DNA of 64,000 bases from contig MKVQ01000027.1 of the NCBI GenBank assembly GCA_001899635.1, positions 143,047 to 207,046 on the forward strand, given 5' to 3'. Under the pieces are notes generated by a model, which was not told where the DNA came from, did no database searches, and worked only from the letters and a program-made list of their open reading frames with translations. This document shows, one piece after another, positions 54,903-63,939 of this stretch; the stretch's first letter is position 1, and the number at the start of each line of letters is the position of its first letter. Position numbers and translations under genes: made by a program. Origin of the DNA: Myxococcales bacterium 68-20 (GTDB lineage Bacteria > Myxococcota_A > Polyangia > Polyangiales > Polyangiaceae).

Positions 54903-56801
54903 GTGCGGAAAGAGTTCCTGTCCATCGCGGCGGTCTCCGTTGGTCTCTTCGCCGGGCTCGGGCTGACGATCCCCCTCGCCCGCGGTGATGCCAAACCCCG
55001 CACGATCTCGGTCGACGAGATCAAGGACGGGATGAAGGGCTACGGCCTCACCGTCTTCAAGGGGACGGAGCCGGAGCGCTTCGACGTCGAAGTCGTGGGC
55101 GTCCTCCGGAACTTCCGCCCGTCGCAGGAGCTGATCCTCATCAAGACGCCACACCCGCGCCTCAACGTGACGAAGAACGTCCGGGGAATGAGCGGAAGCC
55201 CGATCTACCTCGATGGGCGGCTCGCCGGCGCGTACGCGTACAGCTGGAGCTCCTTCCAGGTCGAGCCGGTCGCCGGCGTGACGCCGATCGCGCCGATGCT
55301 CGCGGAGATGCGGAGGCCGATCCCGCCGGGGTTCTGGCCGCTCGAGGGCGGCGCGCCTCTCCCCGCGAGCTCGGCCAAGGCGGCGGGAACGAAACACGCG
55401 TCGAACGGCGCGCCGGGCAACGGCACCACTGCGTTCGACGGGGCACCCGGCACCTACGACGTCGAGAGCCACGCGACCCAGGTCGCGACGCGCCTCTCCG
55501 CCGGGCTCGATCCGTCACGCCCGGTCGTCCCGACCGCGACCCCGCTCATGCTCGCCGGCATGAGCGATCGCTCGATCGCGCTCGTACGGAAGCTCTTCGC
55601 GCCGATGGGCCTCGAGCCGGTTCAGGCCGGCTCCGGCGGCGGCAGCGGGACGGACGACCCGAACGCGCCGAAGCGTTACGTCGACGGCGGCGGCGTCGGT
55701 GTGCAGATGGCACGCGGCGACGTCTCGTTCATGGGCCTCGGCACGGTCACCCATGTCGAAGGGACGAAGCTGTGCGGGTTCGGGCACCCGATGATGGAAG
55801 CGGGCGTCACCGCGCTCCCGACCGCGATCGGACGCGTCCACTGGATCTTCGCGAGCGATCAGCACTCGTCGAAGATCGGCGAGGCCGCGCGCCCGCTCGG
55901 CGCGCTCGTGCAAGATCGCCAGAGCGCCATCGTCGTCGACGAGACGAAGAGCGCCCCCGTCTTCCCGCTGAACGTGGAGATCCGCGGCGCAGACGGCATC
56001 CCGAAGAAGAACTGGAACGTGGAGATCGCCGAGGAGCGCTTCATGAGCTCAGGCCTCGTCGCCTCCGTGCTCGGCTCGATCATCGATGCGTCCGTGAGCG
56101 AGCGTCGCGACGTGACGTGGAAGCTCAAGTCGAAGGTCAGTGTCCGCGGCCACGGCACGATCGAGCTCGAGGACTTCGGCGTCGCGACCGGCGGAATGCC
56201 CGACGCCGGCGAGCTCGCACACTCGAAGGTCGCCCGTGCCGTCGGCGAGGTCCTGAACAATCCGTGGGAGCTCACCCGCCTCGAGAAGATCGAGACGACG
56301 CTGTTCGTCGACTACACGCGTGACCTGTGGAAGCTGCGCGGGCTCGACGTGCTCGATCCCGTCGTGGACGCCGGCCAGGTCGCGCGAGTCCGCGTGCACC
56401 TCGTGCCGTACGCCGGACCGGCAACGACCAAGATCCTCGAGGTCCGGATGCCGAACGAGCTCGCCGGGAAGGACGTCGACCTCGAGGTCGTCCCTGGCTA
56501 CCAGGTGGTCCCCGATCTCGCGGCGCCGCAGAACCTCGCCGACCTGCTGGCGAACTCGGCGCGCCAGAGCGTGACGCCGCGGAGCCTCGTCCTCCAGTTC
56601 CGGGCGCGCTCGCAGGGCGTCGCGTACAAGGGGCACGTGGCCGACCGCCTGCCCGCATTCGCGCTCGATGCGCTCAGGCCGTCGAGCACGGACGTCGCTC
56701 CGGACGCCTTCCCGTCGTACGTGCGCACGATCGTCCCGCTCGACCGCTACGTCGAAGGCTCCGACCGCGCGAAGATCAAGGTCCGCCCGATCGTGCGCTG
56801 A
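54903..56801 (+). CDS. Secreted SpoIVB-type (S55) peptidase-like protein
   Basis: 632 residues from GTG 54903, which gives signal peptide MRKEFLSIAAVSVGLFAGLG and on to LTIPLARGDA; the upstream open frame has no start or signal. The GMSGSP motif at 95-100 (catalytic Ser region of family S55) sits in NVRGMSGSPIYLDGRLAGA and is followed by AGVTPIAPM. A later GLGTVTHVEGTKLCGFGHPM carries the conserved GHP histidine. The rest (about 370-632) is beta-rich. S55 enzymes cleave signalling proteins in sporulation; in this lineage the substrate is unknown. The order of motifs, Ser before His, differs from B. subtilis SpoIVB and suggests a rearranged fold. Confidence 0.75.
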   Translation: MRKEFLSIAAVSVGLFAGLGLTIPLARGDAKPRTISVDEIKDGMKGYGLTVFKGTEPERFDVEVVGVLRNFRPSQELILIKTPHPRLNVTKNVRGMSGSPIYLDGRLAGAYAYSWSSFQVEPVAGVTPIAPMLAEMRRPIPPGFWPLEGGAPLPASSAKAAGTKHASNGAPGNGTTAFDGAPGTYDVESHATQVATRLSAGLDPSRPVVPTATPLMLAGMSDRSIALVRKLFAPMGLEPVQAGSGGGSGTDDPNAPKRYVDGGGVGVQMARGDVSFMGLGTVTHVEGTKLCGFGHPMMEAGVTALPTAIGRVHWIFASDQHSSKIGEAARPLGALVQDRQSAIVVDETKSAPVFPLNVEIRGADGIPKKNWNVEIAEERFMSSGLVASVLGSIIDASVSERRDVTWKLKSKVSVRGHGTIELEDFGVATGGMPDAGELAHSKVARAVGEVLNNPWELTRLEKIETTLFVDYTRDLWKLRGLDVLDPVVDAGQVARVRVHLVPYAGPATTKILEVRMPNELAGKDVDLEVVPGYQVVPDLAAPQNLADLLANSARQSVTPRSLVLQFRARSQGVAYKGHVADRLPAFALDALRPSSTDVAPDAFPSYVRTIVPLDRYVEGSDRAKIKVRPIVR

Positions 56802-56910
56802 CGCACGCCCGAGCCGCCGACGACCGACGACCGACGCTCCATCGTGTGCCCACCGAGGCACATACGGTCGAGCTCGAATCGAGGCGCACGCTTCGCCCGC
56901 CGAGGTGCTT

Positions 56911-56944
56911 CGGCCCGCGTTGCAAGCTCGACGTGCGCGGGCCG
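56911..56944 (+). terminator. 9-bp GC hairpin
   Basis: CGGCCCGCG and its exact complement (56936-56944) around a 16-nt loop, about 110 nt after the S55-like gene and before the next gene. Probable terminator. Confidence 0.4.
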
Positions 56945-57024
56945 GGGGGAAGGTCGCGCGAAACCGCCACGACGATCACAGCCACGAACAGGCCCACCCG
57001 TTCGAGTTGATGTAGGATCCCGGC

Positions 57025-59103
57025 ATGCTCGCGATCCTTCGGATCGACTCTTCGAATCTCCTCTCCTTCGCTCGTACGACCCTCGCTGCCGGCCTCGTGC
57101 TCGCGCCGCTCTTCGTCACCGGAGACGCCGGGGCGGTCGGCACACGCACGTTCGTCCTCGACACGCTCGACAAGATGTCCGGCGGCGATCTGAAGGGCGT
57201 CTCCGTGAGCTCCGACGGCACCGTCCGCGCCGGCTTCACGCTCGGCAGCGCGCCGATCCCCGACGCGACCACGGTCTTCGCCGCGACCACCCTCACCGAC
57301 GGCTCGACGCTGATCGGGACGAGCCCGAACGGCAAGGTCTACAAGGCCGTCGGCGATACGATCACGCTCTTCGGCGACACGGGCGCGCTCGCCGTGACGT
57401 CGATCGTCCAGGCGAAGAACGGGACGATCTACGCAGCGACGATCCCCGACGGGAAGATCTTCAAGCTCTCACAGGGCAAGGCCGATGTCTTCGCCACGCT
57501 CCCCGACGCGAGCCACGTCTGGGCGCTCACGCGCGACAAGAACGGCACCGGGCTCTTCGCGGCGACCGGCCCCGAGGGCAAGGTGTTCCACGTCGAGGCG
57601 AACGGCTCGAGCTCGGTCTACTTCCGTAGCACCGAGCCGCATCTCGTCTCGCTCGCGCTCGCGGACAACGGCGATCTCTACGCCGGCTCCAGCGGCAAGG
57701 GGCAGCTCTACAAGATCACCGGACCTGGGCGCGCGACCGTCTTCGGCGACATGCCCGGCGAAGAGGTGAAGGCCATCGCGGTCGGCAAGGACAACGCCGT
57801 CTGGGTAATCTCGAACGAGTACGGCGAGCCGCCCGAGCCGCCGAAACGTTCCGCCGCGGCAGGCCGTGTGCCCGCAGGGCCGAGCGCGGCACCGAAAGGG
57901 AAGCCGGGAAAGGGTCAGCTCCATCGCTTCGATGCGCAGGGCCGCATGGAGCGCATGATGAAGCACGACGACACCCACTACATGGCGCTCTCGCTCGACG
58001 ATAAGGGCGCGCCCTACGTCGGCACCGGCGCCGGCGGTCGCGTCTACACCGTCGACGACGCGCACGCGGTGACGATCGTGGCCGACACCGACGAGCGTCA
58101 GGTCGGCGCGCTCCACGTGAGCGGCGGCAAGGGATTCGTCGCCACGAGCGATCCGCCGGTGCTCCGTCGCATCCTCGGGCGCGGCGGCCCGGACGCGGTC
58201 TGGACGAGCAAGGTCCTCGACGCGACGCTGCGAGCTCGCTTCGGCACGGTATCGTGGCGTTCGAGCGGCCCGGTCGAGGTCTCCTTCCGCACCGGCGGCA
58301 CGGGCGTCCCGGACGCAACCTGGAGTGGGTGGAGCAATCCCATCACCGGACCGGCGCCGATCAACGCGACCGCGCGTTACGTGCAGGTGCGCGCGCGCTT
58401 CTCCCGCGATCCGAACGCGACGCTCGCCGAGGTGACTGTCCCGTTCGTCACCGACAATGTCCGGCCGGTCATCACCGAGGTGAACGCGACCGCCAAGGCA
58501 GGCCCGACGAAGGAGCCCGTGAAGGAGGTCCCGGCGAGCGGCGCCGAGCCGCCGAAGCGCGACTCCGTCGTGAAGGTGACCTGGAAGGTCGACAACCCCG
58601 ACTCCGATCCGCTCCGCTACCGCATCGCGTTCAAGCGCGAGGGGCAGGCTCAGTGGCGCGACGCGCTGAAGGCCGACGAGGTCCACACCAAGACCGAGCT
58701 CGACTGGGAGACCTCGGCGCTCCCGGAGGGCAAATACCGGGTGCGTGTGGAGGCGAGCGACGAGGCCGCCAACCCGCCCGACCAGGTCCTCAAGCACGCG
58801 CTCGAGTCCGACACCGTCGTGGTCGACAACACGCCTCCCCGCATCGAGACGCTGACGCTCGCCGGCCGCCGCCTGCGTGCGCGCGTCGTCGACGGCACCT
58901 CGCCCATCGTTCGCTTCGAGATCGCGATCGACGGCAGGACCGACTGGCGGCCGCTCGCGCCTGCCGATGGCGTGTTCGACACCAGCGACGAGAGTGTCGA
59001 CGCCGACGTGTCAGTCGTGGTCCCGCCGGGCTCCCACATCGTCGTCGTGCGCGCGTTCGACGCCGCCGGCAACGCCGTCTCGCGCGACATCGAAGCGAAG
59101 TAG
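57025..59103 (+). CDS. Secreted beta-propeller protein with Fn3-like C-terminus
   Basis: 692 residues. Signal peptide (FARTTLAAGLVLAPLFVTGDAGA), no lipobox cysteine, so periplasmic or secreted. Residues about 60-400 are propeller blades (DGSTLIGTSPNGKVYKAVGD, NGTIYAATIPDGKIFKLSQG, NGTGLFAATGPEGKVFHVEA, NGDLYAGSSGKGQLYKITGP, PYVGTGAGGRVYTVD). Residues about 400-692 contain beta-sandwich segments like Fn3/Ig (WKVDNPDSDPLRYRIAFKRE, LPEGKYRVRVEASDEAANPP, GSHIVVVRAFDAAGNAVSRD). The family is known in myxobacteria without a function. Ends with a strong hairpin at 59124-59164. Confidence 0.85.
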   Translation: MLAILRIDSSNLLSFARTTLAAGLVLAPLFVTGDAGAVGTRTFVLDTLDKMSGGDLKGVSVSSDGTVRAGFTLGSAPIPDATTVFAATTLTDGSTLIGTSPNGKVYKAVGDTITLFGDTGALAVTSIVQAKNGTIYAATIPDGKIFKLSQGKADVFATLPDASHVWALTRDKNGTGLFAATGPEGKVFHVEANGSSSVYFRSTEPHLVSLALADNGDLYAGSSGKGQLYKITGPGRATVFGDMPGEEVKAIAVGKDNAVWVISNEYGEPPEPPKRSAAAGRVPAGPSAAPKGKPGKGQLHRFDAQGRMERMMKHDDTHYMALSLDDKGAPYVGTGAGGRVYTVDDAHAVTIVADTDERQVGALHVSGGKGFVATSDPPVLRRILGRGGPDAVWTSKVLDATLRARFGTVSWRSSGPVEVSFRTGGTGVPDATWSGWSNPITGPAPINATARYVQVRARFSRDPNATLAEVTVPFVTDNVRPVITEVNATAKAGPTKEPVKEVPASGAEPPKRDSVVKVTWKVDNPDSDPLRYRIAFKREGQAQWRDALKADEVHTKTELDWETSALPEGKYRVRVEASDEAANPPDQVLKHALESDTVVVDNTPPRIETLTLAGRRLRARVVDGTSPIVRFEIAIDGRTDWRPLAPADGVFDTSDESVDADVSVVVPPGSHIVVVRAFDAAGNAVSRDIEAK

Positions 59104-59123
59104 GTCTGACATCCATGTCATGG

Positions 59124-59164
59124 ACCGCGGCAGTCGGACCCCACCAAGCGGTGGGTGCCGCGGT
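59124..59164 (+). terminator. Long nested hairpin (9 + 6 bp)
   Basis: ACCGCGGCA (59124-59132) pairs with TGCCGCGGT (59156-59164), and CCCACC (59140-59145) with GGTGGG (59150-59155) around AAGC. It starts about 20 nt after the stop of the propeller gene, a good position for a terminator. The left arm has a 7-nt bulge. Confidence 0.6.
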
Positions 59165-59346
59165 GGAGCTGTCCCCCTCGCGACTCGGGATTCTACGGGT
59201 TTTCCGCAGGGTTCGCGTCGCGCTCCGAGCGGACGGAGCCACCTCACGGGCTGCGGCAGGCGCGGCACGCCGTGTGAATCCTGACGAGCACGCCTCGGTC
59301 GGCGTACCCTTTTCATCACGGTCCCGGTTTCCCGCGTTCGATTGAC

Positions 59347-60264
59347 GTGGGAAGACACACGACGGGCAATCTCTTGCGTAGCACCCTCTTCGATTTCTTC
59401 TCTCGCGTTGCCCTCCCGTCCGCGTTCGCCGGCGGCGTCTTGCTCGCCGCATGCGGAGGCTCCGAGGGCCGGAGCTCGTTCCGAGCGAGCGAGCCCACCA
59501 CCTTCGAGCAGGGCGCTTCCGGCGCCGAGAGTCCGCCCCGAAGTCCGAACGACAGCGGGTCGAGCGAGAAGGGCGCGGACCGCGGAAGCCCGCTCTGCGG
59601 CGTCGGCGCCACCTACTGCACGCCGGATGACGACGGGACCTCGCCGCCGTCCGGCGTCGCGTGCGCCACGGACCCGAACGCGGACGTCTCGGAGCACCAA
59701 GGGTGCCGGATCGGCAAGAAGCCGAACGGCGCGTTCAGACCGAAGTGCGACAAGGCCGATCCTCGCGGGGTCGACGGCGTCTCGTGCTCGAGCGGCTCGG
59801 ATTGCGCGCCGGGCTTCGACTGCGTCGAAAGCGAGAAGGGCGCCGTCTGCCGGCGATACTGCTGCTCGGGCTCGTGCGCGAGTCAGCCATCGCAGAACGG
59901 CGGCCCGACGTTCTGCGACATCCGCAAGCTCGTCGACCCGGCGCTCGATCAGCATCCGGCGCCAGTCTGCATGCCGATCAAGACGTGCAAGCTCCTGCGC
60001 GACGGCGAGTGCGTGGACAAAGAGACCTGCGCGATCGTCACCGATACCGGCGACACCGGCTGCGTGCCCAAGGGGAACGCGAAGGTCGGGCAGCTGTGCG
60101 ACCAGGAGCACTGCGACAGCGGCCTGACCTGCCTCGGCAGCCCGGGCGATCGGCGCTGCTACAAACTCTGTCGCGTCGACGGCGCAGACTGCGCGCCGAT
60201 GCAGACGTGCACGACCGGCGCGATCTTCCAGGACACGACCTTCGGCGTCTGCAAGGAAGACTGA
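59347..60264 (+). CDS. Cys-rich secreted lipoprotein
   Basis: 305 residues from GTG 59347. A long n-region (MGRHTTGNLLRSTLFDFFSR) and hydrophobic core end in lipobox VLLAAC. A Ser/Pro/Glu linker precedes about 20 cysteines in units such as SCSSGSDCAPGFDCVESEKG, RRYCCSGSCASQPSQ, QLCDQEHCDSGLTCLGSPGD, CYKLCRVDGADCAP. These look like small disulfide-rich knots of myxobacterial surface proteins. No enzymatic domain. Single gene between two hairpins. Confidence 0.85.
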   Translation: MGRHTTGNLLRSTLFDFFSRVALPSAFAGGVLLAACGGSEGRSSFRASEPTTFEQGASGAESPPRSPNDSGSSEKGADRGSPLCGVGATYCTPDDDGTSPPSGVACATDPNADVSEHQGCRIGKKPNGAFRPKCDKADPRGVDGVSCSSGSDCAPGFDCVESEKGAVCRRYCCSGSCASQPSQNGGPTFCDIRKLVDPALDQHPAPVCMPIKTCKLLRDGECVDKETCAIVTDTGDTGCVPKGNAKVGQLCDQEHCDSGLTCLGSPGDRRCYKLCRVDGADCAPMQTCTTGAIFQDTTFGVCKED

Positions 60265-60294
60265 TCGCTCCCTCCAAGTCGCGGGATCGACGTC

Positions 60295-60319
60295 GCTCAC
60301 GCTCCTCACGAGCGTGAGC
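60295..60319 (+). terminator. 10-bp perfect hairpin
   Basis: GCTCACGCTC (60295-60304) pairs exactly with GAGCGTGAGC (60310-60319), loop CTCAC. About 30 nt after the Cys-rich lipoprotein stop. Likely terminator. Confidence 0.6.
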
Positions 60320-60405
60320 CGTCCGTACGTTCGCCCGTAACCGAGCGGCGAACCTACCAATACACTTTACACGATTCTGACTTTTACCCAAGATCGAGGG
60401 ATCCC

Positions 60406-60561
60406 ATGAACGGCGCGTTCGACCGTCGCTCCCGGGCTCGCCTCTTCCGCCTCGCTTGCGCGGCGCTGGTGGCGTGCTCCGTGGGGTCTGCGTCGCAAAG
60501 TACGACGGTCACCTCGGCTGCTACAGATGAGCACATCGACTTGGCCAACGCGCTTCGGTAG
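60406..60561 (+). CDS. Small putative lipoprotein, 51 residues, overlapping a kinase gene start
   Basis: An ATG with a fair ribosome-binding site (CGAGGGATCCC) opens a 51-codon frame with a basic N-terminus and hydrophobic core ending in a lipobox-like ALVAC. The mature part would be about 28 residues. It overlaps the start of the kinase gene by 35 nt in another frame. Too short for family assignment. It may be a real tiny lipoprotein, a leader for translational coupling of the kinase, or chance. Confidence 0.4.
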   Translation: MNGAFDRRSRARLFRLACAALVACSVGSASQSTTVTSAATDEHIDLANALR

Positions 60562-62515
60562 CTTGCTCCCGGTGGGCGGGCTCGTCAGCGCAAACATCAA
60601 CGAGGAGCGCTGCCGGACCTCCACGAAGCTCGTCGACGGCGAGCTCCGCGTCGCGTTCTACGGCGAGGCCGAGACGCCGATGCGCGAGAAGATCCGCCAG
60701 CTCCTGGCGCAGATCGACGCCGAGGCACAGCGCCTGAATCTCCAGCGGGTCTTCGTGGACTTCTGCAGCCTGGGGTTCATGACATCCACGTGCTTCAAGG
60801 CCTTCGTCACGTGGATCGATCACGTCAAGGATCACAGACGGTATCGGGTCTGCTTCGCGTCGCAGGACGGCCAGACATGGCACCGGCGGAGCCTCTCGGC
60901 CCTGCAAGCCTTTGCTCCGGACCTGGTCACAATCGAGGTCCGCGAGGGGAGAGCGCCCGGAGTGGTTGATATCGACGAGAGTGTCATCCTCGCGACGAGC
61001 GACCAGGTGTTCGTCTTCCTCGACCGCGCTGCCCGTTGTTCGCGCGTCACCGTCGGCGGAGCAGCGCTGCCTGCGCTGGACTTCGAGCGTTGGGCGGGCC
61101 AGCCCATCGGAGACTGCTTCGGAGACGCACGACCGAAGCTTCTTCCCGCGCTGGAGCAGGCGCGAGCATCATCGAGACCGCAGCGGATCGACGTAGCGAT
61201 ACCGGACGACGACCCGATCGGCAGAGCGAGGTTATTCGAAGTCACGGTGGTACCCCTCCCCGCCGGCAGCGCAGTGGCGCTGCGCGACGTGACGGACAGC
61301 ACGGAGGCCACGAAGCTCGCGGCTCGCCTCGAGCACGACGAAATGCTGGACGCGCTCGGGATCCTCACGGGAAGCCTCGCGCACGACTTCAACAACCTCC
61401 TCGTCACGATCTCGAGCTTCGCCGAGCGCGCCACCAGCGAGCCGTCTCCCGCGCTGGTGAACGAATACCTCGGCGCGATCCTCCGAGCCGTCCAGCGAGG
61501 TCGTGACCTCACGAGCAACCTCGCGAGCTTCGCGCGGGGGGGCGAGCTGAGCCTGCGCACCGTGGAGCTGGCTCCCCTCCTCGACGAAATCGCGACCACG
61601 CTCCGCGCATTCCGCCCCGAGTGGGAGATCGCGGTGAAGACGCCTCCCAACGGAGCGCGAGTCCGCGGCGATGCGAGCCAGATCCACCGAGCGCTCTTGA
61701 ACGTCGGCAAGAACGCGATCGAGGCGATGGGCAACCGCACGTCGGCTCGAATCGAGCTGTCGCTCGAGACGCGACAGCTGAGCACTGCGGACACTGCGTT
61801 CTCCTTGCCGCCCGGCGCTTACGCGCTCCTGCGGGTCGAGGACGAGGGCCTCGGGATCGAGGAGGCCACCAAGGCTCGCCTGTTCGATCCATTCTTCTCC
61901 GGGAAGCCGCTCGGCAACGGCAGCGGTCTCGGCCTCTTCGCGGTCCAGGGGATCGCACGCGCGCACGGTGGCGGCGTCCACGTCAGCTCCGAGGCGGGCC
62001 GCGGCACGTCGTTCGTCATCGCCTTGCCGCTTCTCGAGGAGCCCCGATTCGCGTCCGGGCCGCCGCCCATCCGCGCCGCCACCACCGGACCGCCGCCGCC
62101 GAGCCGCGCACGCATGCTCGTCGTCGACGACGATCCGAACGTCGGCCGATCGCTCAAGCTGCTCCTTGAGGGCCTAGGTCACGACGTCGTCCTCGAGCGC
62201 GACCCGCAGGCGGCGCTCGAACGCTGCAAAGCTTCGACGCGCGCCTTCGATCTCGTACTCACCGATTTGAGCATGCCCCAGCTCGACGGCATCGCGTTCG
62301 CGGAGGAGCTGACTCGCCTCGGGCACGTCTCCCCCATCGTGCTCGTGAGCGGGCGCAACGCCTTCCTGAAGCCCGAAGCGCTCGCCGGAGCGAAGATCGC
62401 GGCGGTCCTGCCGAAACCGTTCACGCTGAACGAGCTCGAAGGAACGGTCGCCCGCTTGCTTCCGCCGGCCGACGTCATCCTGCCCGGTCCAGCCGCGTCG
62501 CGAACACCTCGCTGA
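60527..62515 (+). CDS. Hybrid histidine kinase: STAS-like, PAS, HisKA, HATPase, receiver
   Basis: 662 residues from ATG 60527; GTG 60572 also possible. Residues about 35-140 form a STAS-like domain (LVDGELRVAFYGEAETPM, RVFVDFCSLGFMTSTCFKAF), unusual at the front of a kinase. A PAS-like segment (about 145-255) precedes the H-box SLAHDFNNLLVTIS with His286, then the ATPase: N-box NVGKNAIEAM, DEGLGIEEA, FDPFFSGK, GSGLGLFAV. A receiver domain (about 530-655) has Asp580 in VLTDLSMPQLDG and Lys in LPKPF. Cytoplasmic, no membrane segment. It probably passes phosphate to its own receiver and then to a separate protein. Confidence 0.92.
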   Translation: MSTSTWPTRFGSLLPVGGLVSANINEERCRTSTKLVDGELRVAFYGEAETPMREKIRQLLAQIDAEAQRLNLQRVFVDFCSLGFMTSTCFKAFVTWIDHVKDHRRYRVCFASQDGQTWHRRSLSALQAFAPDLVTIEVREGRAPGVVDIDESVILATSDQVFVFLDRAARCSRVTVGGAALPALDFERWAGQPIGDCFGDARPKLLPALEQARASSRPQRIDVAIPDDDPIGRARLFEVTVVPLPAGSAVALRDVTDSTEATKLAARLEHDEMLDALGILTGSLAHDFNNLLVTISSFAERATSEPSPALVNEYLGAILRAVQRGRDLTSNLASFARGGELSLRTVELAPLLDEIATTLRAFRPEWEIAVKTPPNGARVRGDASQIHRALLNVGKNAIEAMGNRTSARIELSLETRQLSTADTAFSLPPGAYALLRVEDEGLGIEEATKARLFDPFFSGKPLGNGSGLGLFAVQGIARAHGGGVHVSSEAGRGTSFVIALPLLEEPRFASGPPPIRAATTGPPPPSRARMLVVDDDPNVGRSLKLLLEGLGHDVVLERDPQAALERCKASTRAFDLVLTDLSMPQLDGIAFAEELTRLGHVSPIVLVSGRNAFLKPEALAGAKIAAVLPKPFTLNELEGTVARLLPPADVILPGPAASRTPR

Positions 62516-62553
62516 GCCACGGCACCGAACCTGAATACCGGTCGAAGGGACGC

Positions 62554-62582
62554 GCGAGGGGCGCACACTGCGCGCCCCTCGC
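62554..62582. terminator. 11-bp GC hairpin between convergent genes
   Basis: GCGAGGGGCGC (62554-62564) pairs exactly with 62572-62582, loop of 7. It lies between the convergent kinase and small hypothetical genes, so it could stop transcription from both sides. Confidence 0.6.
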
Positions 62583-62595
62583 ATGCACGTCGACT

Positions 62596-62853
62596 TCAGT
62601 GCCGCGAGACGTGCTCGCGCGTGCCGTCTTCCCAGTCGATGACGGCGGTAGAGGCACCGCGTTCCATCGTGGCTCGGCCGACGAAGGTGCGCGCGGCTTC
62701 GCGCGAGATGAAGATGCCTCCGGTCAGGTGCTCGGCATCTTCGACGATCCACGCGGCGTCGCGGACGCGCACGAAGAAGGTCGGTGGGGGTGCGAGGGCC
62801 TCGGTCTCCAGGTGCGACGAACGAAGGGACGAACGTTCTGGCGATGCGGGCAT
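62596..62853 (-). CDS. Small hypothetical protein, 85 residues
   Basis: A compact, apparently globular protein with pattern FFVRVRDAAWIVEDAEHLTG, GIFISREAARTFVGRATMER and STAVIDWEDGTREHVSRH. The strand-helix-strand arrangement is like small DUF2188-type proteins, but I cannot name the family. No signal peptide. Convergent with the kinase gene and divergent from radC. Real coding seems likely because the amino-acid pattern is ordinary and charged, unlike the shadow frames nearby. Confidence 0.6.
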   Translation of the reverse strand: MPASPERSSLRSSHLETEALAPPPTFFVRVRDAAWIVEDAEHLTGGIFISREAARTFVGRATMERGASTAVIDWEDGTREHVSRH

Positions 62854-63165
62854 GGGGGGAGTCCTCCTTGGGACTTACTTGCCGGCGGCCCGCCACGCGG
62901 GCAGCTCGGCGGCCGGTCTGACGTAGCCGGATCGACCGCCATTCACGCAACCGCATTCCCCCCGATCGGTCAATTCCGGCGCATGCCTGAGATTGGCCTG
63001 GAAGGCGCAGCTTCGACCGTCCTGGCAGTATGCGTGCCGAAGCTTCGACGGAGAACCAATGGCGGGAGCGACGTCGAACCGGCTGGCACGGTTGCCGGCC
63101 CGCGCTGGCCTGGGCCACCCCACGGACGGGGCAACGACGCGATCTCGTACGAGCGGGACGACGGC
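62854..63165. other. 312-nt divergent intergenic region
   Basis: Between the small hypothetical gene and radC. It contains the promoter regions of both; no dyad, RNA or small gene is recognisable. The in-frame open stretch upstream of radC lacks RadC-like sequence and is not included in the gene. Confidence 0.55.
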
Positions 63166-63885
63166 ATGGCGGCTGCAATGGCTGCCTGTGTGGAAGAGAT
63201 GAACGGGGACCTCGGCTCGCGATCGATCGCGGAGCTGCTCGCGCTGGTGGTTCGGGTGCCGGAGCCGATGCTCGATCTCCTCGAGCGCGCCGGCGGCATC
63301 GAGGGTCTCGCACGCGCTGACGCGTTCGAGATCGCGGCGCACCTCGAGGGTCGAGACCTCGACGCGCTCGACCGGCCCGCGGCCGTCCAGAGGCCGAGCC
63401 GCGCCCTCCTGGGCAAGGCACGTGCGGTGGCCGCGATGTTCGAGCTCGCACGCCGGCTCGAGCTGGCGCGCTCGCGGCCACCGGACAAGCTCACATCGGC
63501 CGCCGCGGTCGTCGAGTGGGCTCGCCCTCGCATCGGTGCGCTCACGCACGAGGAGCTCTGGATGCTCGCTCTCGACGGGCGCGGTCACCTGCGCTCTGCA
63601 CGCTGCGTGGCGCGTGGTGGCCTCCACGGCGCGGCCGTTCGCGCCGCCGATCCGATCCGCACAGCGCTCCGCGCCGACGCGAGCGCGTTCGTCCTCGTTC
63701 ACAACCATCCGAGCGGGGACCCGACTCCGAGCCGTGAAGACATCGCGCTGACAGCGCAGGTCGCGGCGGCGGCACAGGTCGCCGGCGTGCCTCTGCTCGA
63801 TCACGTCGTGGTGACACGCAGCGGCTTCGCGTGCGTCCCGATCGCGTTGCCGTCAGGCGCGGAGCACGAAGCGCGTGTGTCATGA
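63166..63885 (+). CDS. radC: RadC/JAB-domain protein
   Basis: 239 residues from ATG 63166; ATG 63199, with GGAAGAG directly before it, is an alternative. An N-terminal helix-hairpin-helix-like region (SIAELLALVVRVPEPMLDLL) is followed by a JAMM domain with Glu129/130 (THEELWMLALDGRG) and the zinc motif His179-X-His181-X7-Ser189-X2-Asp192 in HNHPSGDPTPSREDI. The MPN fold suggests a metalloprotease or nuclease; the E. coli RadC repair role is not supported. The N-terminal region diverges somewhat from canonical RadC. Confidence 0.85.
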   Translation: MAAAMAACVEEMNGDLGSRSIAELLALVVRVPEPMLDLLERAGGIEGLARADAFEIAAHLEGRDLDALDRPAAVQRPSRALLGKARAVAAMFELARRLELARSRPPDKLTSAAAVVEWARPRIGALTHEELWMLALDGRGHLRSARCVARGGLHGAAVRAADPIRTALRADASAFVLVHNHPSGDPTPSREDIALTAQVAAAAQVAGVPLLDHVVVTRSGFACVPIALPSGAEHEARVS

Positions 63886-63939
63886 CGGTCGCGCTGGTCC
63901 CGCCTTCCTGTTGGCCTCCCGGTCTAGGCGCAATGCCGC

